Source: Helicobacter pylori (GTDB taxonomy: Bacteria > Campylobacterota > Campylobacteria > Campylobacterales > Helicobacteraceae). Taken from it: a stretch of 64,000 bases of DNA. Below, piece by piece: positions 1-9,857 of the stretch. The translations under genes and the position numbers were made by a program. Position 1 is the first letter of the stretch. Each line of letters begins with the position of its first letter. The notes beneath the pieces were generated by a model. It saw only the letters and a list, made by a program, of their open reading frames with translations. It was not told the DNA's origin and made no database searches. The stretch is taken from contig NZ_CP051500.1 in NCBI RefSeq assembly GCF_016755635.1, positions 1,302,001 to 1,366,000 of the forward strand, given 5' to 3'.

Positions 1-107
1 GCATGCAAGCCACCCCTTTAGATTATGTCCAAGAGCCCTCAAAAGAAGAATCCAAAGAAGAGTCTCCAACAAACCCAGAAAGCCATAAAGGGGATGAAAA
101 TGTTTGA
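1..107 (+). CDS. nuoI: NADH-quinone oxidoreductase subunit I, C-terminal fragment
   Basis: The first 107 bases are an open frame that ends in TGA at 105-107. It encodes the last ~34 residues of an acidic, Ser/Glu/Pro-rich tail ([16 protein letters not shown]...). Helicobacter NuoI has such a charged tail after its two 4Fe-4S ferredoxin domains, which lie outside the window. The assignment rests mainly on position directly upstream of nuoJ, which it overlaps by 8 bp. The frame is out of phase with nuoJ, so it is not an extension of that gene. Confidence 0.75.
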   Translation, partial: MQATPLDYVQEPSKEESKEESPTNPESHKGDENV

Positions 108-648
108 AACCATTGCCTTTTATTTCTTTGCGATCCTTACTTTGAGCATGGCGTTAGTGGTGATCACCACCACGAATATCCTCTATGCCATTACCGCTCT
201 TGCTAGCAGCATGGTTTTTATCTCTGCTTTTTTCTTTTTGCTAGACGCTGAGTTTTTGGGCGTGGTACAAATCACGGTATATGTGGGCGCGGTCATTGTG
301 ATGTATGCGTTTGGCATGATGTTTTTCAACTCCGCTGCAGAAGTCGTTGAACGCAAGCAAAGCCCTAAAATCCTGTGTGTGCTTTCATTTGGCGTGGCGC
401 TGTTGCTCACCTTGATTTTAAGCGCTCCTAGCATTGGCGAAAACCTTTCTAATCAAGTCAATTCCAACGCTATTGATACGCAAATCCCCAACATTAAAGC
501 GATTGGTTATGTGCTTTTCACCAATTACCTCATTCCCTTTGAAGCGGCGGCTTTAATGCTTTTAGTCGCTATGGTTGGAGGCATCGCTACAGGGATTCAA
601 AAAATCCATGGGAAAAATCACACGCAATTTATAAAGGAATCTCTATGA
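100..648 (+). CDS. nuoJ: NADH-quinone oxidoreductase subunit J (complex I membrane subunit)
   Basis: NuoJ is a membrane-arm subunit of proton-pumping complex I. An upstream in-frame ATG exists at position 25, but it lies inside nuoI. The start at 100 has an AAAGGGG Shine-Dalgarno about 6 nt upstream and gives 182 residues beginning [10 protein letters not shown], normal for the family. Five hydrophobic segments are visible. The third carries the conserved acidic residue Glu51 ([11 protein letters not shown]) followed by the YVGAV segment, the helix whose rearrangement couples quinone chemistry to pumping in known complex I. It overlaps nuoI by 8 bp and nuoK by 4 bp, so it is translationally coupled within the nuo operon. 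Confidence 0.93.
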   Translation: MFETIAFYFFAILTLSMALVVITTTNILYAITALASSMVFISAFFFLLDAEFLGVVQITVYVGAVIVMYAFGMMFFNSAAEVVERKQSPKILCVLSFGVALLLTLILSAPSIGENLSNQVNSNAIDTQIPNIKAIGYVLFTNYLIPFEAAALMLLVAMVGGIATGIQKIHGKNHTQFIKESL

Positions 649-947
649 TAGGGTTGAACCACTATTTGATTGTTTCAGGGTTGCTCTTTTGCATTGGCTT
701 AGCGGGCATGCTGAAACGCAAAAACATTCTATTACTCTTTTTTTCTACAGAAATCATGCTCAATGCGATCAATATCGGTTTTGTAGCGATCTCTAAATAC
801 ACACACAATTTAGACGGGCAGATGTTCGCGCTCTTTATTATCGCTATTGCCGCTAGTGAGGTGGCTATTGGTTTGGGCTTGGTGATTTTGTGGTTTAAGA
901 AATACAAGAGCTTAGACATTGATTCTTTAAACGCTATGAAAGGTTAA
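645..947 (+). CDS. nuoK: NADH-quinone oxidoreductase subunit K
   Basis: This 100-residue, three-helix membrane subunit of complex I has the usual family length. The two glutamates essential in E. coli NuoK are present at identical positions: Glu36 (STEIMLNA) and Glu72 (AASEVAIG). They lie in the channel of buried charged residues that links the quinone site to the antiporter-like subunits. The start ATG overlaps the nuoJ stop by 4 bp, and nuoL follows after 2 bp, so this is a tightly packed operon. Confidence 0.96.
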   Translation: MIGLNHYLIVSGLLFCIGLAGMLKRKNILLLFFSTEIMLNAINIGFVAISKYTHNLDGQMFALFIIAIAASEVAIGLGLVILWFKKYKSLDIDSLNAMKG

Positions 948-949
948 GC

Positions 950-2788
950 ATGCAATATTCTTCTTTGCTGTCAGTGGTGTTGTTTTTGCCCTTAATCGGT
1001 GCAATTTATGCGGGGCTGTTTGGGGCTAAAGCTAAAGCGTTGCATGTGGGCGTTTTCAATTCTTTGTGCGTGTTGGTTTCTTTCATTGGTGCGGTGGTTC
1101 TTTTCGTTCAAGCATGGCATCATCAAAGCTATGAAAAATATTTATTTGACTGGATCGTGGTGGGGAATTTTAAAGTCGGCTTTTCCCTCATGCTGGATAA
1201 TATCAATGCAGTCATGATTGTCGTGGTCACTTTAGTTTCTTTCTTAGTGCATGTGTATTCTATAGGCTATATGGAGCATGATACAGGGTTTAACCGCTAT
1301 TTTTCCTACCTTAGCGGCTTTGTGTTTTCCATGCTGGTGTTGGTGTTGAGCGATAATTTCTTAGGGCTTTTCATTGGCTGGGAAGGGGTGGGGCTATGCT
1401 CTTACTTGCTCATTGGCTTTTGGTATCATAAAACAAGCGCGAATAACGCTTCTATTGAGGCCTTTGTGATGAATCGAATCACGGATTTAGGCATGCTCAT
1501 GGGGATTATTTTGATCTTTTGGAATTTTGGCACCCTCCAGTATAAAGAAGTCTTTAGCATGCTCAATAACACTGATTATTCCATGCTCTTTTACATTAGC
1601 GTGTTTCTTTTCATTGGTGCTATGGGCAAGAGCGCTCAATTCCCTATGCACACATGGTTAGCCAACGCTATGGAGGGGCCTACGCCGGTGTCCGCTCTCA
1701 TCCATGCAGCGACGATGGTAACCGCTGGGGTGTATCTAGTCATCAGAGCCAATCCCTTGTATAGCGCGGTGTTTGAAGTGGGTTATTTTATCGCATGTTT
1801 AGGGGCGTTTGTGGCTCTTTTTGGAGCGAGCATGGCCTTAGTCAATAAAGATTTAAAACGCATTGTGGCTTATTCCACGCTTTCTCAATTAGGCTATATG
1901 TTTGTAGCGGCCGGTCTTGGGGCTTATGCGATCGCGCTTTTCCATCTCTTTACGCATGCGTTTTTCAAATCCCTCCTTTTCTTAGGCTCAGGGAATGTCA
2001 TGCATGCGATGGAAGACAATCTGGATATTACTAAAATGGGCGCTTTATACAAGCCTATGAGGATCACAGCTGTCTTTATGATTATAGGTTCGGTAGCTTT
2101 GTGTGGGATCTACCCCTTTGCGGGCTATTTCTCCAAAGACAAGATTTTAGAAGTGGCTTTTGGGATGCACCACCACATTTTATGGTTTGTTCTTCTAATT
2201 GGGGCGATCTTTACCGCTTTTTATAGCTTCAGGCTCATCATGCTGGTGTTTTTTGCACCCAAACAGCACGAAATCAACCACCCCCATGAGGCTCAAAATT
2301 TCATGCTCTTAAGCATGCTGCCGTTAGGGATTTTGGCGGTCATTGCCGGGTTTTTTGAAGAGCCGTTTTTTCATTTCATCTCTCAAGTGATCCCTAGCGT
2401 TGGAGAGTATCTAGTCCCGCTCGCTCTTTTAATCAGTATCACCACCATAGTGGTGTTATTGAGCATCGCCTATGCCATATTTAAATATAAAAATGGTATC
2501 ACTTCCAAAAAAGAGGGGGGCTTTTTATACAAGCTCTTGCTCAACCAATACTATATCCCGCAACTTTATCAAGGGATTGCAAAAGTTTTTAGTGCTATCG
2601 CTTCATTCTTGCACCAAGTCGTGGAATTAAGGATCATTGATGCGGTAGTGGATACTATAGGAAGAAGCGTTTTTGTTATAGGGCGTGTGTTTAGAATCAG
2701 TCAAGATGGGAATTTAACCTCCATGCTGCGCTTCATGGTGGCCGGGGTTTTAATTTTGTTAGCGTTTGTGGCTGTTTTTTGGAGATAA
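950..2788 (+). CDS. nuoL: NADH-quinone oxidoreductase subunit L (antiporter-like)
   Basis: NuoL is the distal antiporter-like proton-pumping subunit of complex I, here 612 residues (family ~600-650). The transmembrane-5 glutamate is Glu145 (FIGWEGVGLCSYLLIG) and the transmembrane-7 lysine is Lys227 (GAMGKSAQFPMHTWL). Both are expected for pumping. The ALIHAATMVTAGVYL signature follows. The C-terminal ~100 residues contain the amphipathic lateral helix that clamps NuoM and NuoN in known structures. It sits between nuoK and nuoM with 2-3 bp gaps. Confidence 0.96.
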   Translation: MQYSSLLSVVLFLPLIGAIYAGLFGAKAKALHVGVFNSLCVLVSFIGAVVLFVQAWHHQSYEKYLFDWIVVGNFKVGFSLMLDNINAVMIVVVTLVSFLVHVYSIGYMEHDTGFNRYFSYLSGFVFSMLVLVLSDNFLGLFIGWEGVGLCSYLLIGFWYHKTSANNASIEAFVMNRITDLGMLMGIILIFWNFGTLQYKEVFSMLNNTDYSMLFYISVFLFIGAMGKSAQFPMHTWLANAMEGPTPVSALIHAATMVTAGVYLVIRANPLYSAVFEVGYFIACLGAFVALFGASMALVNKDLKRIVAYSTLSQLGYMFVAAGLGAYAIALFHLFTHAFFKSLLFLGSGNVMHAMEDNLDITKMGALYKPMRITAVFMIIGSVALCGIYPFAGYFSKDKILEVAFGMHHHILWFVLLIGAIFTAFYSFRLIMLVFFAPKQHEINHPHEAQNFMLLSMLPLGILAVIAGFFEEPFFHFISQVIPSVGEYLVPLALLISITTIVVLLSIAYAIFKYKNGITSKKEGGFLYKLLLNQYYIPQLYQGIAKVFSAIASFLHQVVELRIIDAVVDTIGRSVFVIGRVFRISQDGNLTSMLRFMVAGVLILLAFVAVFWR

Positions 2789-2791
2789 ACA

Positions 2792-4330
2792 ATGCAGTAT
2801 TTACATGCACATCTTTTAAGCGTGGTGATCTTTTTCCCCATGCTGAGCGCGCTATTAGCGTTCTTTATGAGCGATCAAGCGAGCAGAGCGTATGCGATTG
2901 TCATCGCTTTGATTGAATTGTTATTAGTCTTGTTGTTGTGGCATGGGTTTGATATTCAAACAGCGGGCATGCAGTTTGAAGAAATGAAGGAATTGATCTA
3001 TCAAATTGGCGTGAATTACCATGTGGGCGTTGATGGCATCGCGCTCTTTTTGTTGCTCTTAAACGCTATCGTGGTGTTATTGTGCGTGATTTATGTCAAA
3101 GAGCATCGTAAAGACTTTGCGATCTGTCTTTTATTGTTAGAGGGGATTTTGATGGGCGTGTTTTCTTCTCTTAATATGATCTTTTTCTACGCTTTTTGGG
3201 AAATCTCGCTCTTGCCGGTTTTATACCTCATCGGTCGTTTTGGCCGTAACCATAAAATCTATTCTGGCATGAAGTTTTTCCTCTACACCTTTTTAGCGTC
3301 ATTATGCATGCTCTTAGGCATTTTATACATTGGGTATTACTACGCTAGCAATTACGGTATGATGAGTTTTGATATTTTAGACTGGTATCAGTTGAACTTT
3401 TCTAGTGGGGTTAAAACCTGGCTCTTTGTGGCTTTCTTAATAGGGATTGCGGTTAAAATCCCGCTCTTTCCCTTACACACATGGTTGCCTTATGCGTATT
3501 CTAACGCTCCTACTTTAGGTTCTGTCATGCTTTCAGCCTTGCTTTCTAAAATGGGGACTTACGCCTTATTACGCTTCTTGCTCCCGCTTTTTCCTGAGCT
3601 TTCAGAGATTTATTTAACCCCTATAGCCATTGTGGCGCTATGCATGATCATTTATGGAGGTTTTTTAGCTTACGCTCAAAAGGATTTAAAAACCCTCATC
3701 GCTTATAGCTCGTTCTCGCACATGGGAGTCGTGGTGCTTGGGGTTTTTTCTTTCAATGTTGAGGGGGTTTCAGGGGCGGTGTTTATGATGTTTGCGCATG
3801 GTATTATCGTCATGGGATTGTTTTTGCTCGCTGGTATCTTGGAAGAGCGCGCCAGCAGTTTAGAAATCGCTCGCTTTGGATCGATCGCTAAAAGTGCTCC
3901 TGTTTTTGCAGCCTTTTTTATGATCGTTTTAATGGCGAATGTGGGTATGCCTTTAAGCATTGGTTTTGTGGGAGAGTTTTTGAGCTTGTTAGGGTTTTTT
4001 GCCACTTACCCTCTTTTGGCTATCATTGCCGGGACAAGCATCATTCTCTCAGCGATTTACATGCTCACTTCATATAAAGATGTTTTCTTTGGTAATTTGA
4101 AAGCCGGGAACAATCAAATCAGCGTATTTGAAGATTTGAACGCTCGTGAGGTAGGGGTTTTGAGCGTGATTTTAGCTTTGATTTTAATTTTAGGGATTTA
4201 TCCTAAAGCGCTTTTAAAACCGATTGAGCAAGGCTCTAAGCAGCTTTTAGAGGTGATAGAAATCCGCTCGCTCCCTTTTTTAGGTTCATTGGACACTAAG
4301 ATAAAAGAGGTCTCTTATGTTAATAGATAG
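2792..4330 (+). CDS. nuoM: NADH-quinone oxidoreductase subunit M (antiporter-like)
   Basis: NuoM is the middle antiporter-like subunit of complex I, with 512 residues and about 14 hydrophobic helices. Key charged residues are visible: Glu137 (FWEISLLPVLYLIG) in helix 5 and Lys222 (GIAVKIPLFPLHTWLP) in helix 7, followed by the APTLGSVMLSALLSKMGTY region. nuoN begins 14 bp before its stop, which implies translational coupling. Confidence 0.96.
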   Translation: MQYLHAHLLSVVIFFPMLSALLAFFMSDQASRAYAIVIALIELLLVLLLWHGFDIQTAGMQFEEMKELIYQIGVNYHVGVDGIALFLLLLNAIVVLLCVIYVKEHRKDFAICLLLLEGILMGVFSSLNMIFFYAFWEISLLPVLYLIGRFGRNHKIYSGMKFFLYTFLASLCMLLGILYIGYYYASNYGMMSFDILDWYQLNFSSGVKTWLFVAFLIGIAVKIPLFPLHTWLPYAYSNAPTLGSVMLSALLSKMGTYALLRFLLPLFPELSEIYLTPIAIVALCMIIYGGFLAYAQKDLKTLIAYSSFSHMGVVVLGVFSFNVEGVSGAVFMMFAHGIIVMGLFLLAGILEERASSLEIARFGSIAKSAPVFAAFFMIVLMANVGMPLSIGFVGEFLSLLGFFATYPLLAIIAGTSIILSAIYMLTSYKDVFFGNLKAGNNQISVFEDLNAREVGVLSVILALILILGIYPKALLKPIEQGSKQLLEVIEIRSLPFLGSLDTKIKEVSYVNR

Positions 4331-5789
4331 TCTCCACATCTCTTTTGATAGCTTTAATTTTGAGAGCATTTTGCCCATGCTGGTGTTGGTGTGTGGGGGG
4401 ATTTTCACGCTCTTAATCAACGCTTTCACTTCCAGGTTTTCACGCAATTTGAATGTGTTTTTATGCATGCTCTTTTTGGTTTTGGATTTTTTGGTGGTTT
4501 TAGGATTAGAAGAGCAAGAAAACGCCTTTTTTGGGTTTTTGAGCTTGGATACCCTCTCGCTCATCTCTCAAAGCATTGTCTTGATTTCAGCCTTTTTGCT
4601 CATTTTCTTAGCCCTTTCAAAAGAGCGCTTCAACGAATTTCAAACCGCTGAATTTTATTCCTTATATTTGTTTATTGTCGCTGGCTTTCAGTTCATGGTT
4701 TCAAGCAACCATTTGTTGTTAATCCTTATTGGGTTAGAGACAGCGTCCTTACCTCTTTGTGTGTTAATGGCGTTGAGCGACAAACGCTACGGCTTGGAAG
4801 CAGGGATCAAATATTTCACTATGGGGGCGATGGCGAGCGCGTTTTTTGCTATGGGGGCTATGGCTTTTTACTTGCTTACAGGGAGCTTGAATCTTGAAGT
4901 CATTACCCTATACTTACACACTGAGGGCGTTACAAACCCCATGCTCTTTGCGATGGGCGCTATTTTTTTGATTGGAGCGATTGGCTTTAAGGTTTCTTTA
5001 GTGCCTTTCCATACCTGGATGCCTGATGTGTATGAGGGCAATAACCCAGTCTTTGCGAGCTATATTTCCATTGTGCCTAAAATCGCTGGTTTTGTGGTAG
5101 CCACTCGCCTTTTTGGGGCGTTTATAGACACTCATACCGCTTGGGTAGAAGACATTTTTTATGTTTTGATCCTTATGACTATCACCATCCCTAATTTCAT
5201 TGCTTTATGGCAAGAAGATGTCAAAAGGATGCTCGCTTATAGTTCTATTTCGCATTCTGGGTTCGCTTTAGCGTGCGTGTTTATCCACACTGAAGATAGC
5301 CAACAAGCGATGTTTGTTTATTGGTTCATGTTCGCCTTCACTTACATTGGGGCTTTTGGCCTTTTATGGCTCTTAAAAAGCCGGGAAAAAACATGGGATG
5401 AACGCTACGATCACCCCTATTCTAAATTCAACGGCCTTATCAAAACCCACCCTTTAGTGGCGATCTTGGGCGCTATTTTTGTTTTTGGGTTTGCAGGGAT
5501 CCCGCCTTTTAGCGTGTTTTGGGGGAAATTTTTAGCCGTTGAAAGCGCTTTAGAGAGCAATCACATTCTTTTAGCGGTGGTGATGTTAATTAATAGCGCG
5601 GTGGCTGCGTTTTATTATTTCCGTTGGCTCGTGGCGATGTTTTTCAATAAGCCCTTACAAAGCTACGCTCAAAGCGATATTTACACCCAAAACGCTACCA
5701 TGCCCATTTATGCGGTCATTATTGCCATGGCGTTAGCATGCTTGTTCTCTGTTTTTATGATGCGAGGGCTTTTAGAGTTTGTGGCTTAA
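4317..5789 (+). CDS. nuoN: NADH-quinone oxidoreductase subunit N (antiporter-like)
   Basis: NuoN is the innermost antiporter-like pump subunit of complex I and the last gene of the nuo operon. It has 490 residues. Glu141 (LIGLETASLPLCVLMA) and Lys225 (GFKVSLVPFHTWMPD) are the conserved ion-pair positions. The start overlaps nuoM by 14 bp, and the stop is overlapped by pflA's likely TTG start, so pflA appears to be cotranscribed with complex I. Confidence 0.95.
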   Translation: MLIDSLHISFDSFNFESILPMLVLVCGGIFTLLINAFTSRFSRNLNVFLCMLFLVLDFLVVLGLEEQENAFFGFLSLDTLSLISQSIVLISAFLLIFLALSKERFNEFQTAEFYSLYLFIVAGFQFMVSSNHLLLILIGLETASLPLCVLMALSDKRYGLEAGIKYFTMGAMASAFFAMGAMAFYLLTGSLNLEVITLYLHTEGVTNPMLFAMGAIFLIGAIGFKVSLVPFHTWMPDVYEGNNPVFASYISIVPKIAGFVVATRLFGAFIDTHTAWVEDIFYVLILMTITIPNFIALWQEDVKRMLAYSSISHSGFALACVFIHTEDSQQAMFVYWFMFAFTYIGAFGLLWLLKSREKTWDERYDHPYSKFNGLIKTHPLVAILGAIFVFGFAGIPPFSVFWGKFLAVESALESNHILLAVVMLINSAVAAFYYFRWLVAMFFNKPLQSYAQSDIYTQNATMPIYAVIIAMALACLFSVFMMRGLLEFVA

Positions 5790-8184
5790 GTCAAAAATCT
5801 TTCTTTTAATGGGCTTACTCTCCCATTCGCTCAACGCCTTAAGCCTCACGCTCACGCAAGGCAAGGAAGGGGGGGAAGATTTTTCGGTTTTAACCTTACG
5901 ACACAATAAGGCGTTTTCTTGTTTTTATACCAATGAAAAACCGCCAAGCGGGATTGAAGCCTCTCTATCCATTATACACGCTAAACGCCCCATAGAATGC
6001 ATGATAGACTCTATCCCTAAGGAGGGTTTTACCCCTTTAGAAAACGCTTTTTTCAATATCACCTATTCCATGCGCCAACAACAATTCATTTTACACATCA
6101 AACCCAAAGTGATGCGAAGACTCACCCTTTTTTCTTTTGACAGGGATTATAAAAAAGCGATCCCCCTTTTTGTGGAAAACGATCCTAAAGCCAAAACGTG
6201 GCAAATCATAGGCTATGATCAAAATATCCCTTTTTTGAGCGAAAAAGACAACGCTCAAAAAGGCTTGAATTTCCCCATTGTCATTAAAGACGCTCAAACC
6301 CCTATCATTCAAGAACTGGATGTGAATAACAAACCCCTACTCACCACAAAGGGCTATGACTTAAACGCTTATTTAGAGGCTAAAAAACAAATGGATTCGC
6401 AAGCCTATTTTGACGCTTTACGCACGATCAGCCGTGCGTTTAAAAACTACCCTCAAACGATGTTTAAAAAAGATTTGTATTTATTAGAAATTATCGCATT
6501 AGGCCAATTAGGCATTAAAAAATCCTTACTCATAGACATTGGCACCAAGTGGATTAAAAATTACCCGACTGACCCCAATATCCCTGAAGCGCTATACTAT
6601 GTCGCCAAAGCTTTAGATGAAAACAACAATTACAAACAGGCCATGCGTTATTACAAACGCATTCTTTTAGAATACAAAAATTCCCGCTACGCTCCTTTAG
6701 CCCAAATGCGTTTAGCCATTGAAGCGGCTGAAGGCTCTGATTTGAGCAACGCTAACATGCTTTTTAAAGAAGCTTTTTCTAACGCTAAAGATAAAGAGAG
6801 CGCGAGTGAAATCGCTCTTAATTGGGCTGAAGCAGAGATAAACTATCAAAATTTTAATAACGCCAAATACCTCATTGATAAGGTGGTCCAATCCAACCCT
6901 GATTATCTTTCTATGCATAGCGAATTAGCCCTAGACTTGCTCAAGTTATTGAAAAAAAACCAGATGAATGCAAGCGCGATTGAGATCGCTCACTTGCTCC
7001 TTAATCAAGACGATGACTTGAAAGCTAAAGAGCAAGCGCTCTATGATTTAGGGGCGTTGTATGCAAGGATCAGGGACTTTAAAAACGCCCACCTTTACAA
7101 TCTGCAATATTTACAAGACCATGCGGAATTGGATAAAGCTTCTGTCGTTAGAGCACGCGATGAAAAAACCCTTTTTTCCATGGAGGGGAACACGCAAGAA
7201 AAAATCGCCCACTACGATAAAATCATTCACAATTTCCCTAATTCTAATGAAGCCCTAAAGGCTTTAGAATTGAAAGCCCAACTCTTGTTTGAAAATAAGC
7301 GTTATGCTGAAGTTTTAGGCATGCAAAAAAATTTGCCTAAAGATTCTCCTTTGATCCAAAAAACGCTCAATATCCTTGCTAAAACCCCATTAGAGGACAA
7401 TCGTTGCGAAGAAGCCTTAAAATACTTATCCCAGATCACCGCCTTTGAATTCAGCCTCAAAGAAGAAATCCAAGCCTTTGATTGCTTGTATTTCGCATCG
7501 CTTAAAGAAAAAGCGCAAATCATTGCCCTAAACGCTTTAAAAACAGCTAAAACCCCTAGCGAGAAATTGGTATGGCTTTATCGTTTGGGGCGCAATTACT
7601 ACCGCTTAGGGGATTTTAAAAATTCCACTCTGGCCTCTAAAGACGCCTTGATCCTCGCTCAAAGCTTGAACAAAAAAGAATTTTATGACATTGCTTTTGT
7701 TTTATTTTCAGATTACATGCAAAACAATGAAAAAGAATTGGCCCTCAATTTGTATGCGTTTTTAGAAAAGCATTTCAAAGACGATAAACGCATGGCGTTG
7801 GTTTATTTTAAATTGCTAGAGAATGAAAAAGATCCTAAAAGCGTCAAAATTTATGCCACAAGCTTACTCAAACTCCAAGACGCTTACAAGGACTATTCTT
7901 ACACGCCCTTTAGCGAATTTGCCCTAATTGACGCTTACAGAACCACCAAAGATTATTCAAAAGCGTTAGAAACGCTAGACAAACTTTTAAACCGCAGGCT
8001 TTCTTTAGAAGATCACCAAAAAGCCTTATACTTGCAATCCAGTTTGTTAGATCTAACCCATCAAAAAGCAAAATCTAAAGCCAGTTTAGAAAAATGCGTT
8101 CAGTTAAAACAAAAAGATCAAACAAACGCATGGCAAAATTTATGCGAACAGGGTTTAAATTTATTCAAAAACAAGGAGTCATGA
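5779..8184 (+). CDS. pflA: Paralysed-flagella protein PflA, periplasmic TPR-rich motor scaffold
   Basis: This 801-residue protein starts at a TTG that overlaps nuoN by 11 bp. The first 20 residues (KSKIFLLMGLLSHSLNALS) form a cleavable export signal; an ATG at 5809 would remove most of it, so TTG is preferred. After a beta-rich N-terminal domain of ~190 residues, the rest is helical repeats resembling TPR/SEL1 units (such as AMRYYKRILLEYKNSRYAPLA). In Campylobacter and Helicobacter PflA forms part of the periplasmic spokes and scaffold that hold the stator ring, and mutants build paralysed flagella. Its position after nuoN and before algC is typical of the genus. Confidence 0.9.
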   Translation: MWLKSKIFLLMGLLSHSLNALSLTLTQGKEGGEDFSVLTLRHNKAFSCFYTNEKPPSGIEASLSIIHAKRPIECMIDSIPKEGFTPLENAFFNITYSMRQQQFILHIKPKVMRRLTLFSFDRDYKKAIPLFVENDPKAKTWQIIGYDQNIPFLSEKDNAQKGLNFPIVIKDAQTPIIQELDVNNKPLLTTKGYDLNAYLEAKKQMDSQAYFDALRTISRAFKNYPQTMFKKDLYLLEIIALGQLGIKKSLLIDIGTKWIKNYPTDPNIPEALYYVAKALDENNNYKQAMRYYKRILLEYKNSRYAPLAQMRLAIEAAEGSDLSNANMLFKEAFSNAKDKESASEIALNWAEAEINYQNFNNAKYLIDKVVQSNPDYLSMHSELALDLLKLLKKNQMNASAIEIAHLLLNQDDDLKAKEQALYDLGALYARIRDFKNAHLYNLQYLQDHAELDKASVVRARDEKTLFSMEGNTQEKIAHYDKIIHNFPNSNEALKALELKAQLLFENKRYAEVLGMQKNLPKDSPLIQKTLNILAKTPLEDNRCEEALKYLSQITAFEFSLKEEIQAFDCLYFASLKEKAQIIALNALKTAKTPSEKLVWLYRLGRNYYRLGDFKNSTLASKDALILAQSLNKKEFYDIAFVLFSDYMQNNEKELALNLYAFLEKHFKDDKRMALVYFKLLENEKDPKSVKIYATSLLKLQDAYKDYSYTPFSEFALIDAYRTTKDYSKALETLDKLLNRRLSLEDHQKALYLQSSLLDLTHQKAKSKASLEKCVQLKQKDQTNAWQNLCEQGLNLFKNKES

Positions 8185-8185
8185 C

Positions 8186-9562
8186 ATGGACATTAGCATT
8201 TTTAGAGAATACGATATTAGAGGCATTTACCCCACCACTTTAGATGAGAAGGGGGCTTTTAGTATCGGCGTGGAGTTGGGGAAAATCATGCGAGAATGCG
8301 ATAAAAGCGTGTTTGTAGGGCATGACGCCAGGGTGCATGGGCGCTTTTTGTTTGAAGCTTTGAGCGCTGGGCTGCAATCAAGCGGCTTGAAAGTGTATGA
8401 TTTAGGGCTAATCCCCACACCGGTAGCGTATTTTGCGGCCTTTAATGAAATCAATGGTATTCAATGCCCTAATTCCATCATGATCACTGGTTCTCACAAC
8501 CCCAAAGAATACAACGGCTTTAAAATCACGCTCAATCAAAACCCGTTTTATGGCAAGGATATTCAGGCTTTAAAAGACACGCTTTTAAACGCAAAGCATG
8601 AAATAAAACCCCTAAAAGAAACACCAGAGAAAGTCAATGCCCTAGAAGCCTATCAGCGCTATTTGATCAAGGACTTTCAGCATTTAAAAAATCTTAAATA
8701 CAAAATCGCCCTGGATTTTGGCAATGGCGTGGGAGCGTTAGGGCTAGAGCCGATTTTAAAGGCTTTAAACATTGATTTTAGCAGCCTTTATAGCGATCCT
8801 GATGGGAATTTCCCTAACCACCACCCAGACCCCAGCGAAGCGAAAAACTTAAAAGATCTAGAAAAACACATGCAAGAAAACGCTATTTTAATAGGCTTTG
8901 CTTTTGATGGCGATGCGGATAGGATTGCGATGTTAAGCTCTCATCATATTTATGCGGGCGATGAATTGGCGATTTTATTCGCTAAACGCTTGCATGCTCA
9001 AGGCATCACCCCCTTTGTGATCGGCGAAGTCAAATGCTCTCAAGTGATGTATAACACGATTAATACTTTTGGTAAGACGCTCATGTATAAAACCGGGCAC
9101 AGCAATTTAAAAATCAAGCTCAAAGAAACCCATGCACATTTTGCGGCTGAAATGAGCGGGCATATCTTTTTTAAAGAACGCTATTTTGGCTATGATGACG
9201 CTCTTTATGCATGCTTAAGGGCTTTAGAATTATTGCTTGAACAAAGTCCAAGCGATTTGGAAAACACCATTAAAAACCTCCCCTATTCCTACACCACGCC
9301 TGAAGAAAAAATCGCCGTGAGCGAAGAAGAAAAATTTGAAATCATTCATAACCTGCAAGAAGTGCTTAAAAACCCGCCAAATAATTTCCCTAAAATCAAA
9401 GAAATCATCAGCATTGATGGCGTGAGGGTGGTTTTTGAACATGGTTTTGGGCTTATTCGCGCAAGCAACACCACTCCGTATCTAGTCAGCCGCTTTGAAG
9501 GCAAGGATGAAACAACGGCGTTAGAGTATAAAAGGGCGTTGCTCAATTTGCTAGAGAAATAA
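8186..9562 (+). CDS. algC: Phosphomannomutase/phosphoglucomutase
   Basis: The product interconverts hexose 1- and 6-phosphates and supplies GDP-mannose/fucose and glucose precursors for lipopolysaccharide. The 458-residue length fits the alpha-D-phosphohexomutase family. The phosphoserine loop is TGSHNPKEYNG (Ser103), the metal-binding loop is FDGDADR (241-246), and the sugar-binding EMSGH motif is present near residue 320. The C-terminal phosphate-binding loop is RASNTTPYLVSRFEG. An AAGGAGT Shine-Dalgarno lies upstream of the ATG, 1 nt after the pflA stop, so it is probably cotranscribed with pflA. Some strains' annotations call it manB. Confidence 0.92.
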   Translation: MDISIFREYDIRGIYPTTLDEKGAFSIGVELGKIMRECDKSVFVGHDARVHGRFLFEALSAGLQSSGLKVYDLGLIPTPVAYFAAFNEINGIQCPNSIMITGSHNPKEYNGFKITLNQNPFYGKDIQALKDTLLNAKHEIKPLKETPEKVNALEAYQRYLIKDFQHLKNLKYKIALDFGNGVGALGLEPILKALNIDFSSLYSDPDGNFPNHHPDPSEAKNLKDLEKHMQENAILIGFAFDGDADRIAMLSSHHIYAGDELAILFAKRLHAQGITPFVIGEVKCSQVMYNTINTFGKTLMYKTGHSNLKIKLKETHAHFAAEMSGHIFFKERYFGYDDALYACLRALELLLEQSPSDLENTIKNLPYSYTTPEEKIAVSEEEKFEIIHNLQEVLKNPPNNFPKIKEIISIDGVRVVFEHGFGLIRASNTTPYLVSRFEGKDETTALEYKRALLNLLEK

Positions 9563-9584
9563 GGCTCTAAACCAGTCAATACCA

Positions 9585-9606
9585 ATTAAGCCTTATTTGG
9601 CTTAAT
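9585..9606 (+). terminator. Hairpin downstream of algC
   Basis: A perfect 8-bp stem (ATTAAGCC / GGCTTAAT) with a 6-nt loop lies 23 bp after the algC stop. The following bases are A-rich rather than a clean T-run, so it is a plausible but not ideal intrinsic terminator for the nuo-pflA-algC transcript. Confidence 0.5.
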
Positions 9607-9729
9607 AAACGCTTTAAGTTTTAAAAAAGATCAAAATAACTTAAAGCTAACAGCCATGTCTTTCTAAAAAGATTTGTGAGTAAGCCCCCTAGTTATCCAA
9701 AAATTGAACGCTACTTAAGCTAAGCCTAT

Positions 9730-9735
9730 TATAAT
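9730..9735 (+). promoter_or_regulatory. -10 promoter element for the small ORFs at 9768/9854
   Basis: A consensus TATAAT sits about 33 bp before the ATG at 9768, in an AT-rich context typical of H. pylori sigma-80 promoters. A start site near 9742 would give a ~26-nt leader containing the AAAGGA ribosome-binding site. Confidence 0.55.
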
Positions 9736-9767
9736 GAAAAGTTTTAAATTAATCGTAAAGGATTTTA

Positions 9768-9857
9768 ATGGATAACAACAAAAATAACAACAAAAACGCT
9801 TCTCATCTCACTCACGAAATGAAAAAAACCATGGAGATCTTCAAACGGCAAGCATGA
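9768..9857 (+). CDS. Small Asn/Lys-rich ORF, possibly the 5' part of a frameshifted gene
   Basis: The 29-codon ORF (MDNNKNNNKNASHLTHEMKK...) has a good AAAGGA ribosome-binding site 5 nt upstream and a -10 box at 9730. Its TGA overlaps the ATG of the next ORF as ATGA at 9854-9857. The second frame also remains open upstream across this whole ORF, so a one-base insertion would join both into one ~124-residue coiled-coil protein. It is either a translationally coupled leader ORF or the front half of a gene broken by one lost base. No function is recognised. Confidence 0.45.
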   Translation: MDNNKNNNKNASHLTHEMKKTMEIFKRQA